Shown: piece by piece, positions 36,332 through 43,861 of the stretch | Layout: each line of letters starts with the position of its first letter | Position numbering within the stretch: position 1 is the stretch's first letter | DNA from: Akkermansiaceae bacterium | GTDB lineage: Bacteria > Verrucomicrobiota > Verrucomicrobiia > Verrucomicrobiales > Akkermansiaceae | Direction: 5' to 3' | DNA: 64,000 nucleotides | Assembly (NCBI GenBank): GCA_024233135.1 | Contig: JACKPZ010000002.1 | Coordinates: 124,001 to 188,000 of the forward strand | The notes under the pieces: model-generated | Told to the model about the DNA's origin: nothing | The model's database searches: none | The model's input: only the letters and a program-made list of their open reading frames with translations | Program-made: the position numbers and the translations under genes

Positions 36332-37750
36332 ATGGAAATTTCCAATGACTCGTCGCAAAGCGTCATCACCTGTCGCAACAGCCAAGGCACCGAACTGACG
36401 GCCAACCTCTTGCGGATCAAAAGGTATTCGGTCGTCTTCGAAGTCTACAATCCTTACAGCATCCTGCAGCTCTCGGAGGTTCTCTCGGACTTCCGGATCA
36501 TGGCGTCGAGACGCCTGCTCTATCACGGCAAGGCGGTGGTGAGCAACCTGCTCAACACCGGCATCGTGCTGGTGTGCGAGGCGACCCTGGAGGACGGATG
36601 GGTGGAACTCGACTTCCTGTCCGCGGTCAGCGGAACGGGCGACCTGAAGGACCAGTTCGGATCGTTCATGCAGGAATGGAAGTCCGCCAACCAGGTGCGG
36701 GATCCGTTCAAACTTGTTGTCGCGGACATGGTCAACATGTTCAGCGGGCTCCAGCACTGGATGACGGGCGTCGATGTGGGGATCCGGACCACCGTCACCA
36801 GATCCCGGGACGAACTGGAGAAGGAGATTTTCTCCGGCGTCCAAGAGCAGGCGATCGGTGAGGTGATGCCCTTTTGGGAACGTCTGGAAGACGTGGCCGC
36901 CGAAGTGACCGAAGCCGAGGTTTCCCTGCACAAAGCCTATCTGCGGAGGGAGCTGCACCCGATCGTGCTATGCTCCCCGTTCATCTATCGGACCTACACC
37001 AAGCCTCTCGGATACGCGGGCGACTACGAGATGGTCAACATGATGCTGCGGAGCCCCTACGAAGGTTCCTCCGCGTTTGCGAAACTCCTGAATTTCGCAC
37101 TGCTCCACACCGAACCGGTGGTGGCGCACCGCAACCGCATCGACTATCTGGTGGAGACCCTGCGGAACGAAACTCTGCGCCGCGTCCAGAAGGGCAGAAC
37201 GCGCGTCTTCAACCTCGCATGCGGCCCCGCCGTCGAGGTCGGACGTTTCCTGCGCAATCATGAGGAAAGCGACCTGACCGACTTCGACCTCCTCGACTTC
37301 AACCTCGAAACGCTCGAATACACCAGGGAACGTCTCACCGAAGCGAGGATGTCCGCCGGTCGCGAGGCCCACCTCCGGTTTTTCCAACGCTCGGTGAACC
37401 AGATCCTCCGCGCCGCCGCGCAGGGAACGGAAGATGACGAACTCAAGGACTACGACGTCGTATACTGTGCCGGACTCTTCGACTACCTTTCCCAACGGGT
37501 CTGCCAGCGGCTTGTCGACCTGTTCTGCCGGATGGCCAAGCCGGGCGGCCTCGTGATCGTGACCAACGTCGCCGCCAGCAACCCGCGCCGGGCCTGCATG
37601 GAGTATCTGATGGAGTGGAACCTCATCCACCGCGACATCGACGAGATGAACGACTTGATTCCCGCGGACATCCCGGTGAAACGGACCGATGTGAAGGCCG
37701 ATTCGACCGGGGTGAACCTGTTCCTGGAAATCGAACTGGCCGATGCCTGA
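36332..37750 (+). CDS. PhcB-like SAM methyltransferase (3-hydroxy-fatty-acid methyl ester synthesis family)
   Basis: This 472-residue protein has a PilZ-like N-terminal part (about 1-105, LTANLLRIKRYSVVFEVYNP) and a helical middle with the phrase YAGDYEMVNMML. The C-terminal class I methyltransferase domain contains FNLACGPAVEVGRFL (SAM motif I), DFDLLDFNLETLEYT (acidic end of strand 2) and VVYCAGLFDYLS. A GGLVIVTNVAASNPRR strand follows. These match the family annotated for extracellular factor 3-hydroxypalmitate methyl ester synthesis, whose reference member is Ralstonia PhcB (established knowledge). It overlaps the downstream sensor-kinase gene by 8 bp. That neighbour, and the PhcQ-like regulator after it, supports a signal-synthase role. 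The methyl acceptor here is unproven. Confidence 0.82.
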   Translation: MEISNDSSQSVITCRNSQGTELTANLLRIKRYSVVFEVYNPYSILQLSEVLSDFRIMASRRLLYHGKAVVSNLLNTGIVLVCEATLEDGWVELDFLSAVSGTGDLKDQFGSFMQEWKSANQVRDPFKLVVADMVNMFSGLQHWMTGVDVGIRTTVTRSRDELEKEIFSGVQEQAIGEVMPFWERLEDVAAEVTEAEVSLHKAYLRRELHPIVLCSPFIYRTYTKPLGYAGDYEMVNMMLRSPYEGSSAFAKLLNFALLHTEPVVAHRNRIDYLVETLRNETLRRVQKGRTRVFNLACGPAVEVGRFLRNHEESDLTDFDLLDFNLETLEYTRERLTEARMSAGREAHLRFFQRSVNQILRAAAQGTEDDELKDYDVVYCAGLFDYLSQRVCQRLVDLFCRMAKPGGLVIVTNVAASNPRRACMEYLMEWNLIHRDIDEMNDLIPADIPVKRTDVKADSTGVNLFLEIELADA

Positions 37751-40475
37751 GACCGTCCAGACGATCGGCCTGCAGAGCGAAGCCGAACTGCGCAAGGAGT
37801 TCCGCGACTACGAGAACAGCGTGGGCGTGCCGACGGCGAGGCGCGCAACCCTGATTGTCGGGGTATTTGTATTGGGCGGCGCGCTGATGGATTGGCAGGT
37901 GTTTCCAGAACACTTCTGGGCGTTCCTGCTGATCCGCGCCATTTGCACCCTCGTGCTGGTGGGAATCTATTTCCTGATCAACACCTGGTCCTCGGCCGGC
38001 CTGTTCAACCTCATCGCATACGGCATCGCCACCCCGCCCGTCATCGCCATCTGCCTCATGATCGCATGGACCGGCGGGGCGGTTTCCAGCTATTACGCGG
38101 GTCTGAACCTCGTGATGGTCGGACTGTCCATGTTGTGGAGATGGTCGTTCTGGAACTCGCTGGTGATGGTGCTCTTCGTCCTCGCGAGTTATTACACCAG
38201 CGTGCTGGTCGCCCCGGGCCCCACGAGCCTGCCGCTCCTGGTGAACAACAGTTGGTTCCTGCTCGTCACCAGTGTTTTCGTGGTGACGGGGAATTTCTTC
38301 TACGAACGCCTTCGGTTTCAAGAGTTCTCGCTGCGAACCGAAGTCGAGCGCTCGCGCGAGTTGCTCGAGTCGCAGAACCGCCAGTTGAGCGAACTCGACG
38401 AAGCCAAAACCCGCTTCTTCGCGAATATCAGCCACGAACTGCGCACGCCGCTCACCATCATGCTCGGAATCACCGAGAAGGTGAAGTCCGCCATTTCGCG
38501 TCAACCCTTGGATCCATCGATGCACGAGATGGTGACGATGCTCGAGCAGAACGGATTGCGCCTGCTCAAGCTGATCGACGATCTGCTCGACCTCGTTCGC
38601 TTCGACACCGGCCACGCGGACATCCAACGCCAGCCGACCCCCATCGCCAACCACCTCGAGGGCATGCTGCGCTCGCTGCGCCATCTCGCCGAACAGGACC
38701 GCGTCGCCCTGCTTTGGGACTGCAAGAGCGACTCCGAAGCCATCCAGCTCGACCGTGACAAGTTCGACAAGATTGTCCTCAACCTGGTGGTCAACGCGAT
38801 CAAGTTCACCCCGTCCGGCGGGTCCATCGAGACGAAGGTGCTCGTCGAGGATGGACGGATGCGGCTGACGGTCGCGGACACCGGCGTCGGCATTCCTCCG
38901 GAAGTGCTTCCCCGGATCTTCGAGCGCTTCTGGCAGGTCGACACCTCGTCGACCCGCAAGTTCCAGGGCGCCGGCATTGGTCTCGCCCTGGTCCGCAGCC
39001 TGGCGGAGGCCATGGGGGGCACCATCAAGGTCGAGAGCAAGCTCGACCATGGCACCACCTTCTGTGTCGATCTTCCCACCGAAGCGGTTGCCGACCATGA
39101 CGAGACGGCCGAATCGAAGGACGACGATGTGCTCAAGGATGGCGGCAACATCGCCCAGCTTCATCGCAAGGCGGCGCTTTCGATCCCCGGCCGGGTCGCC
39201 CACAAACCCGCGACACCTCCCATCCACGGGGCGGTTCCCACGTCTTCGCCGGGCATTGGCACCCGGCCGAGCGGCGCCCGGCCGCTGGTTCTCATCGCCG
39301 ATGACGAACCGGACATCCGCCGTTTCCTCCGCATGCAGATGGAGGATGTGGATGTCATCGAGGCCAGCGACGGGGCGGAAGCGCTGGAACTCGCCCGACT
39401 CCGCATGCCTCAACTCGCGCTGCTCGACCACATGATGCCCGAGATGGACGGCGTCGAGGTCTGCCGGAACATCCGCGAAAACCATTCCACCCGCGGCGTG
39501 GCGGTCATCATCCTCACGGCCCGCGCCGACGAGCAGACCAAATTGTCCGCCCTGCAGGCCGGCGCCAGCGACTTCCTCACCAAGCCATTCTCCTCCGCCG
39601 AGCTTTCCCTCCGTCTGGAGAACCAACTGGCGATGGCCCGCATCCGCCGCGAGCTCAGCGACCTGAACTCCGAACTGCAGGCCGCTCTCGAACAAATCAA
39701 GGAGAACGAAGTGCTGATGATCCGCAACGAGAAGCTCTCCGCCCTCGGCCGCATGAGCGCGGGCATCATCCACGAGATCAACAATCCGCTCAACTACGCG
39801 AGCGCCGGTATCCACGCCCTCGCCACCTTCTCCAAGTCGCTGCCGGAAGACGACCGGCCGGATTTCAACGACATCGTGCACGACATTCAGGAAGGGGTCG
39901 AGCGGGTCTCCCAGATCGTCATCGACCTCCGCAAGTTCACCCGTGAGGAAAAGAGCAACAACGGCGACGCGGATCTCGCCGAGATCGTCACCCGCGCCCG
40001 CCGGATGGTAAGTCACCACCTCGGCAAGGATATCACTTTCGAGTTGAAAACACCGGACAACGCCCTGATCCGGGGCAACCCCAACCAACTCGTCCAGGTG
40101 TTCATCAATTTCTTCCAAAACAGCGTCGATGCGATCCACCAGCGGATCGAAGCCGACGGCGGCGAACCGGGCCGGATCGACGTCATGCTCGAACCCGCCG
40201 GCGAGGGTTGGCAGGTCACCGTCGCCGACAACGGGATCGGCATCCCGCCCGAGAACATCCCCAAGATTTTCGATCCATTCTTCACCTCCAAGGATGTCGG
40301 CAAGGGAATGGGGCTCGGCCTGTCCATCACCCATCAGATCCTCCGGGCGCACAAGGCGATGATCGAGGTCGACAGCCGTCCGGGCAGATACACCCGGTTC
40401 CGGATCGTGTTCCCGAAATTCAATCCGGACGACGACTCCATAACACCGGAATCCGTTCTCGACCAACCGGCGTGA
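37743..40475 (+). CDS. Hybrid sensor kinase: 6-TM sensor, kinase, receiver, second kinase (PhcS-PhcR-like)
   Basis: The 910-residue protein has six hydrophobic segments between about 35 and 190. A first histidine kinase module has phospho-acceptor His231 in FFANISHELRTPLT, with an ATPase domain (FDKIVLNLVVNAIKFTPSGG, GTGLGL-type loop read GAGIGLALV). Then comes a receiver domain with Asp562 in LALLDHMMPEMDG, and a second HisKA/HATPase module with His677 in GIIHEINNPLNYASAG and GKGMGLGLSITHQI. In Ralstonia the sensor PhcS is separate from PhcR, a receiver carrying a C-terminal kinase-like domain. Here both layouts occur in one chain, so I read it as a PhcS-PhcR fusion. The sensor half probably detects a membrane-partitioning ligand. 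Confidence 0.88.
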   Translation: MPETVQTIGLQSEAELRKEFRDYENSVGVPTARRATLIVGVFVLGGALMDWQVFPEHFWAFLLIRAICTLVLVGIYFLINTWSSAGLFNLIAYGIATPPVIAICLMIAWTGGAVSSYYAGLNLVMVGLSMLWRWSFWNSLVMVLFVLASYYTSVLVAPGPTSLPLLVNNSWFLLVTSVFVVTGNFFYERLRFQEFSLRTEVERSRELLESQNRQLSELDEAKTRFFANISHELRTPLTIMLGITEKVKSAISRQPLDPSMHEMVTMLEQNGLRLLKLIDDLLDLVRFDTGHADIQRQPTPIANHLEGMLRSLRHLAEQDRVALLWDCKSDSEAIQLDRDKFDKIVLNLVVNAIKFTPSGGSIETKVLVEDGRMRLTVADTGVGIPPEVLPRIFERFWQVDTSSTRKFQGAGIGLALVRSLAEAMGGTIKVESKLDHGTTFCVDLPTEAVADHDETAESKDDDVLKDGGNIAQLHRKAALSIPGRVAHKPATPPIHGAVPTSSPGIGTRPSGARPLVLIADDEPDIRRFLRMQMEDVDVIEASDGAEALELARLRMPQLALLDHMMPEMDGVEVCRNIRENHSTRGVAVIILTARADEQTKLSALQAGASDFLTKPFSSAELSLRLENQLAMARIRRELSDLNSELQAALEQIKENEVLMIRNEKLSALGRMSAGIIHEINNPLNYASAGIHALATFSKSLPEDDRPDFNDIVHDIQEGVERVSQIVIDLRKFTREEKSNNGDADLAEIVTRARRMVSHHLGKDITFELKTPDNALIRGNPNQLVQVFINFFQNSVDAIHQRIEADGGEPGRIDVMLEPAGEGWQVTVADNGIGIPPENIPKIFDPFFTSKDVGKGMGLGLSITHQILRAHKAMIEVDSRPGRYTRFRIVFPKFNPDDDSITPESVLDQPA

Positions 40476-40532
40476 AATCCCCATCCTTCCGCGCGTCCGA
40501 TTTTCTCCATCTATCCAACCGCATCGCCCGTC

Positions 40533-41594
40533 ATGAGCAACGAGATCGACGAATATGACTACCAGCGCTACGCCATCCTCTTCGTGGATGACGAGGCGAA
40601 CACCCGAAAATACTTCAAACGTCTCTTCAGCGAGAAGTTCCGCATTCTGGAGGCAGAGGACGGTGTGCAGGCGCTCGAGGTCTTCCGACAGCATGCCAAC
40701 GAGATCGGCATTATCGTCACGGACCAACGGATGCCCAACGAAACCGGCGTCGGATTCCTATCCAAAATCGCCGACGATCATCCGGATATCATCAAGATTC
40801 TCTCAACCGCCTACTCCGACATCGATGCCGCGATCGGCTCGGTCAACCAAGGAGGAATCTTCCGCTACATCACCAAACCGTGGGACATCCCCCAGCTGGA
40901 GGTGACCCTGCGCCGCGCCATGGAGTTTTACTCCGTGAAACGCGAGCGCGACGCCCTGCTCGGCGCGAAGATGCAGGCGATGGGCAACGTGCTGCTCTCC
41001 AACCGCCTCGCAGCCTTCGCACTCGCCCCCGTGTGCGCGGGCATCGAGTGCAAACGCGCCGCTGAAGCCGTCGCCGCCTTCATCCAGACCGGCGTCGCAG
41101 GCCGCCGCACCGGGGGCGACAGCAACGAGGACTTCCGGGCGCCCGAGTGGAGCCGGCTCCACGCCCGCCAGATCTCGCTCGCTTCCGCCATCGAGAAACG
41201 CCTGCCCGAAGCGCTCTCTCCGAGCGGTTTGCCGGCACGGATCGAGGCACTCACCAGTGCGCTCGCGGCCGCTGGGGCCACCGGCATTTCGACGGAAGAC
41301 AAAGGGGCCGCGGTTCGCATTACCAGCCCGACGGATCCGACACCGAATCTCGTCGATGCCGTTTTGGGCCGGAACGACGAAATCCCAGCCGGCGACGCCG
41401 CCGTGAATGTGCTCACCGCATACATGGCTGTCTTTGATGCCGATGGGACCGTGCGCCGGATGCGCGGCGAAGGTCTGATCCTCGAGGTCGGCCCGTCCGG
41501 AAAGGCCGCCACCAACAACGCTCCGGGCACGGAAACCGCCAAGTGGCTCATCGACGACGATCTCCTGATCTCCGCCGCACTGGGGCTCCTCTGA
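40533..41594 (+). CDS. PhcQ-like response regulator
   Basis: The 353-residue protein has an N-terminal receiver domain. The DxxR region is FVDDEANTRKYF, the phospho-acceptor Asp64 is in IIVTDQRMPNETG, ILSTAYSD holds the switch Thr/Ser-like position and YITKPWD is the Lys region. This is the layout of PhcQ, the response regulator that ends the Ralstonia phcBSRQ operon, including TAYSD-IDAAIGSVN-GIFRY-TKPW phrasing as I recall it. Residues from about 125 on carry a coiled-coil linker (RAMEFYSVKRERDALLG) and a C-terminal domain of about 190 residues I cannot name. It has no DNA-binding motif, so it likely acts on another protein. A strong terminator follows. Confidence 0.8.
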   Translation: MSNEIDEYDYQRYAILFVDDEANTRKYFKRLFSEKFRILEAEDGVQALEVFRQHANEIGIIVTDQRMPNETGVGFLSKIADDHPDIIKILSTAYSDIDAAIGSVNQGGIFRYITKPWDIPQLEVTLRRAMEFYSVKRERDALLGAKMQAMGNVLLSNRLAAFALAPVCAGIECKRAAEAVAAFIQTGVAGRRTGGDSNEDFRAPEWSRLHARQISLASAIEKRLPEALSPSGLPARIEALTSALAAAGATGISTEDKGAAVRITSPTDPTPNLVDAVLGRNDEIPAGDAAVNVLTAYMAVFDADGTVRRMRGEGLILEVGPSGKAATNNAPGTETAKWLIDDDLLISAALGLL

Positions 41595-41619
41595 GAACCA
41601 CCGCCGGCATCAACTCCCA

Positions 41620-41654
41620 AACGCGACGGTTCCTGGCGGGCCGTCGCGTTTTTT
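41620..41654 (+). terminator. Rho-independent terminator of the Phc-like operon
   Basis: A perfect 10-bp stem, AACGCGACGG (41620-41629) with CCGTCGCGTT (41641-41650), ends in a run of six T's (41649-41654). It lies 26 bp after the response-regulator stop. Confidence 0.9.
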
Positions 41655-41692
41655 ATGGCATCCTCTTGCTTCCATTCATGAAGCAGTCGAAA

Positions 41693-41724
41693 TTTTTTAA
41701 TCCACGGCCCTGGAAATTTAAAAA
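41693..41724. promoter_or_regulatory. AT-rich interrupted inverted repeat upstream of the AraC-type gene
   Basis: TTTTTTAATCCA (41693-41704) and TGGAAATTTAAAAA (41711-41724) form a near-palindrome centred on CGGCCC, directly upstream of the -35 box at 41728. It could be an operator or an UP-like element. Confidence 0.4.
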
Positions 41725-41727
41725 GAT

Positions 41728-41754
41728 TTGACAATGCGAGTGCTTTGATATTCC
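41728..41754 (+). promoter_or_regulatory. Candidate promoter of the AraC-type regulator
   Basis: A perfect TTGACA (41728-41733) is followed 15 bp later by TATTCC (41749-41754). Transcription would begin near 41761, which places the GTG at 41759 upstream of the transcript and favours a start at 41804. Confidence 0.45.
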
Positions 41755-41803
41755 CTCGGTGTGTCCCACCTCCGAAGTCAACCTTCGACCCCAAACCAGC
41801 CCC

Positions 41804-42196
41804 GTGAAACGCCGCGATGTCGAGATCGTCCAGAAGGACGGCCGGATCCTTGTCCTGCTGTCGAGAGAGCCTATGCCCCTGTCTCTGAGCCAGATCGCCC
41901 GGGAAGGCGAATACCGGATGTCATCATTGTGCGACCGGATCGGTGTTTCTGAACGTCACTTGCGGCGGGTCTTTGAGGGAGGCATCGGCATCAGCCCGAA
42001 GGAATGGCTGCGCCAAGAACGGATGGTCGCCGCGCGCGTCCTGCTCCGCAACGGCACGCCGATCAAAGAGGTCGCCATCGACCTTGGATTCTCCACGGCG
42101 AAGATGTTTTCCCGCGATTTCCAGAACTTCTACGGTCTCCGGCCCACGGACTTCCAGCGCAAGGAGTCCGAGATGATCATGAAGGCGATCGCGTGA
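41804..42196 (+). CDS. Minimal AraC-type DNA-binding regulator
   Basis: This is a 130-residue protein, essentially only the AraC/XylS-type double helix-turn-helix domain: IAREGEYRMSSLCDRIGVSERHLRRVF (first helix pair) and IKEVAIDLGFSTAKMFSRDFQNFYGLRPTDFQ (second, with the typical G.RP end). There is no ligand-binding or receiver domain, so it is likely constitutive or protein-controlled. The start is the GTG at 41804 (VKRRDVEIVQKDGRIL); a GTG at 41759 is also in frame but lies beside the promoter. It stands between the Phc-like operon and the convergent FadL/SDR operon and is the natural candidate for their transcriptional output. Confidence 0.8.
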   Translation: MKRRDVEIVQKDGRILVLLSREPMPLSLSQIAREGEYRMSSLCDRIGVSERHLRRVFEGGIGISPKEWLRQERMVAARVLLRNGTPIKEVAIDLGFSTAKMFSRDFQNFYGLRPTDFQRKESEMIMKAIA

Positions 42197-42199
42197 ACG

Positions 42200-43048
42200 T
42201 CAGTCCCGCGCAGCAATCCCCCCGCCTTCGCGGAACACTCGGATCAGCTTCTTCTGTGACGGCGCGAGCAGGAACGGAAACCATCGGCCAAGGAAGCAGA
42301 ACATCCGTGCGGTGGTCGGAAAGATGATCTCCCGCTGCTTGCGGACCACGCCTTCCAACAGCATCCGTGCCGCGGTCCGCGGCGGAAGCATCGCCACCGG
42401 CAGGTTGCCGACGACGTGGTCGCGATCGGACCCGACAATGCGCTCCTGGGAGAAGATCCCGCTGTTCACGTAACCCGGACATGCGGCCGAGACCCGGACG
42501 CCGTGACCTTCCGCTTCCGAGCCAAGAGACCGCGACAACTCCAGGATCGCGGCCTTGGATCCGGCGTAGGCGACCGAGGTCGCATAGCCCGTGACCGCCG
42601 CGACGGACGCGGTGTTGATGATATGCCCGCGGCCTTGGCGGACCATGGACGGATAGACCGCTTGGATGCCGTGGACAACGCCCATCAGGTTGATGTCGAG
42701 CAGTGACTTCCAAAGATCAAACGACAGGAGATGGGATTCGCCCAGCAGGGTGATACCCGCGTTGTTGAATAAGAAATCGATGCGGCCCTCCTCTTCCTCG
42801 ATTCTCCGAAACACGGATGTGACGGCCCTGCCATCCGCGACGTCGAGAACATGGGGCGTGATGCTCCCTGGCGCCGAGGGCGTCTCCGCGAGCGGCCGGA
42901 TGGCCCCTTCGTTCCGATCGCAGGCATGAACCCGCGCACCGCTGTCCCGCAGGAGAAGCGCCAGTTCGCGACCGATGCCGGATCCGGCACCGGTGACCAC
43001 CGCGACCCGCCCGTCGAAGGTTTCTTGAAATCGAGCGTTTGGTTTCAT
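42200..43048 (-). CDS. Short-chain dehydrogenase/reductase (second of pair)
   Basis: This 282-residue Rossmann-fold enzyme has VAVVTGAGSGIGREL (TGxxxGxG cofactor loop), FLFNNAGITLLGE (NNAG), ASVAAVTGYATSVAYAGSKAA (catalytic Ser and YxxxK) and AACPGYVNSGIF. The last 50 residues are basic/hydrophobic and end in a membrane-seeking tail (MFCFLGRWFPFLLAPSQ). The start at 43048 overlaps the upstream SDR stop (ATGA). Proximity to a FadL channel and to the Phc-like genes suggests a fatty acyl or hydroxy-fatty-acid substrate; nothing in the sequence proves it. It ends 3 bp from the convergent AraC gene. Confidence 0.85.
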   Translation of the reverse strand: MKPNARFQETFDGRVAVVTGAGSGIGRELALLLRDSGARVHACDRNEGAIRPLAETPSAPGSITPHVLDVADGRAVTSVFRRIEEEEGRIDFLFNNAGITLLGESHLLSFDLWKSLLDINLMGVVHGIQAVYPSMVRQGRGHIINTASVAAVTGYATSVAYAGSKAAILELSRSLGSEAEGHGVRVSAACPGYVNSGIFSQERIVGSDRDHVVGNLPVAMLPPRTAARMLLEGVVRKQREIIFPTTARMFCFLGRWFPFLLAPSQKKLIRVFREGGGIAARD

Positions 43049-43854
43049 GCCGCCGTGCGCCGGAATTTCTCGAGGATCTTGCGGTGGATCCGGTCGATGA
43101 TGAATGGCATCCGCGGTGCGAGCCATGCGAGGAAGCAGGCATAAGCCGGGAGGCAGATGTCCCGTTTGCCTCTGCCCACCTGGCGAACGATCCGGCGGGC
43201 CGCCTCTTCCGCGGAGATGACCTTGAATCCGAGAGTGCCGATCAACCGCATCGTCTGCTCATAGCTGGTGGAGCGGTATTTCGCCCGTTTGTAAATCTCG
43301 GTATCGACATATCCGGGGGAAACCAGATGAAACGTCACCCCCAGCAGCTCGCCTTCGTGACGGATGCTCCGGAACACCCCCATGAGTCCCGCCTTCATCG
43401 CCGCGTATGGAACCGCGGTCGGATACCCGGTGTAGGCGGACAGCGAGGAGAGCAACACGATCCTCCCCCGCCCCGCGGCTGCCATGCCGCGGTAGAAATG
43501 AAGCATCCACTGGATCGGACTCAGGAGGTTGGTCTCGTAGATCCACCGCCAGTCCTCGTCGAGGACGTCCTTCACTTCGCCGAACATGCTGACCGCGGCC
43601 GATAGATAGACCTCGTCGGCCGGTTCGCCATCCGGAAACGACGACTCGAGGAACCGGGCGCAGGCTTCGCGGTCCATGAGGTCGAGCGCCACCACCTCGG
43701 CGGCCGCGCCGTTTGCCTCCACCGTCGACGCCAAATCTTGGAGCTTGTCGCGGTTCCTGCCGACGAGCCACAACTTCCGACCCGGCCGGGCGAGCTGGGT
43801 CGCGATCTCCAGTCCGATGCCCGAACTCGCGCCGGTGACTACGATCTTTTCCAC
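43045..43854 (-). CDS. Short-chain dehydrogenase/reductase (first of pair)
   Basis: The 269-residue enzyme starts with GTG at 43854, giving VEKIVVTGASSGIGLEIATQL at the N-terminus, the usual SDR opening. An upstream extension overlaps the fadL-like gene and is rejected. Motifs are TGASSGIG, DEVYLSAAV (in place of NNAG), LLSSLSAYTGYPTAVPYAAMK (catalytic Ser and YxxxK) and VSPGYVDTEIY. Its C-terminal tail (LPAYACFLAWLAPRMPFII) is hydrophobic like its partner's, so both may sit on the membrane. It is 7 bp downstream of the FadL-type gene and overlaps the next SDR. Confidence 0.85.
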   Translation of the reverse strand: MEKIVVTGASSGIGLEIATQLARPGRKLWLVGRNRDKLQDLASTVEANGAAAEVVALDLMDREACARFLESSFPDGEPADEVYLSAAVSMFGEVKDVLDEDWRWIYETNLLSPIQWMLHFYRGMAAAGRGRIVLLSSLSAYTGYPTAVPYAAMKAGLMGVFRSIRHEGELLGVTFHLVSPGYVDTEIYKRAKYRSTSYEQTMRLIGTLGFKVISAEEAARRIVRQVGRGKRDICLPAYACFLAWLAPRMPFIIDRIHRKILEKFRRTAA

Positions 43855-43861
43855 ATCGGGA

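Noticed and set aside
37623..40727. 1034-residue minus-strand frame opposite the hybrid kinase
   Set aside because: Antisense shadow; the plus strand has intact HisKA, HATPase and receiver motifs.
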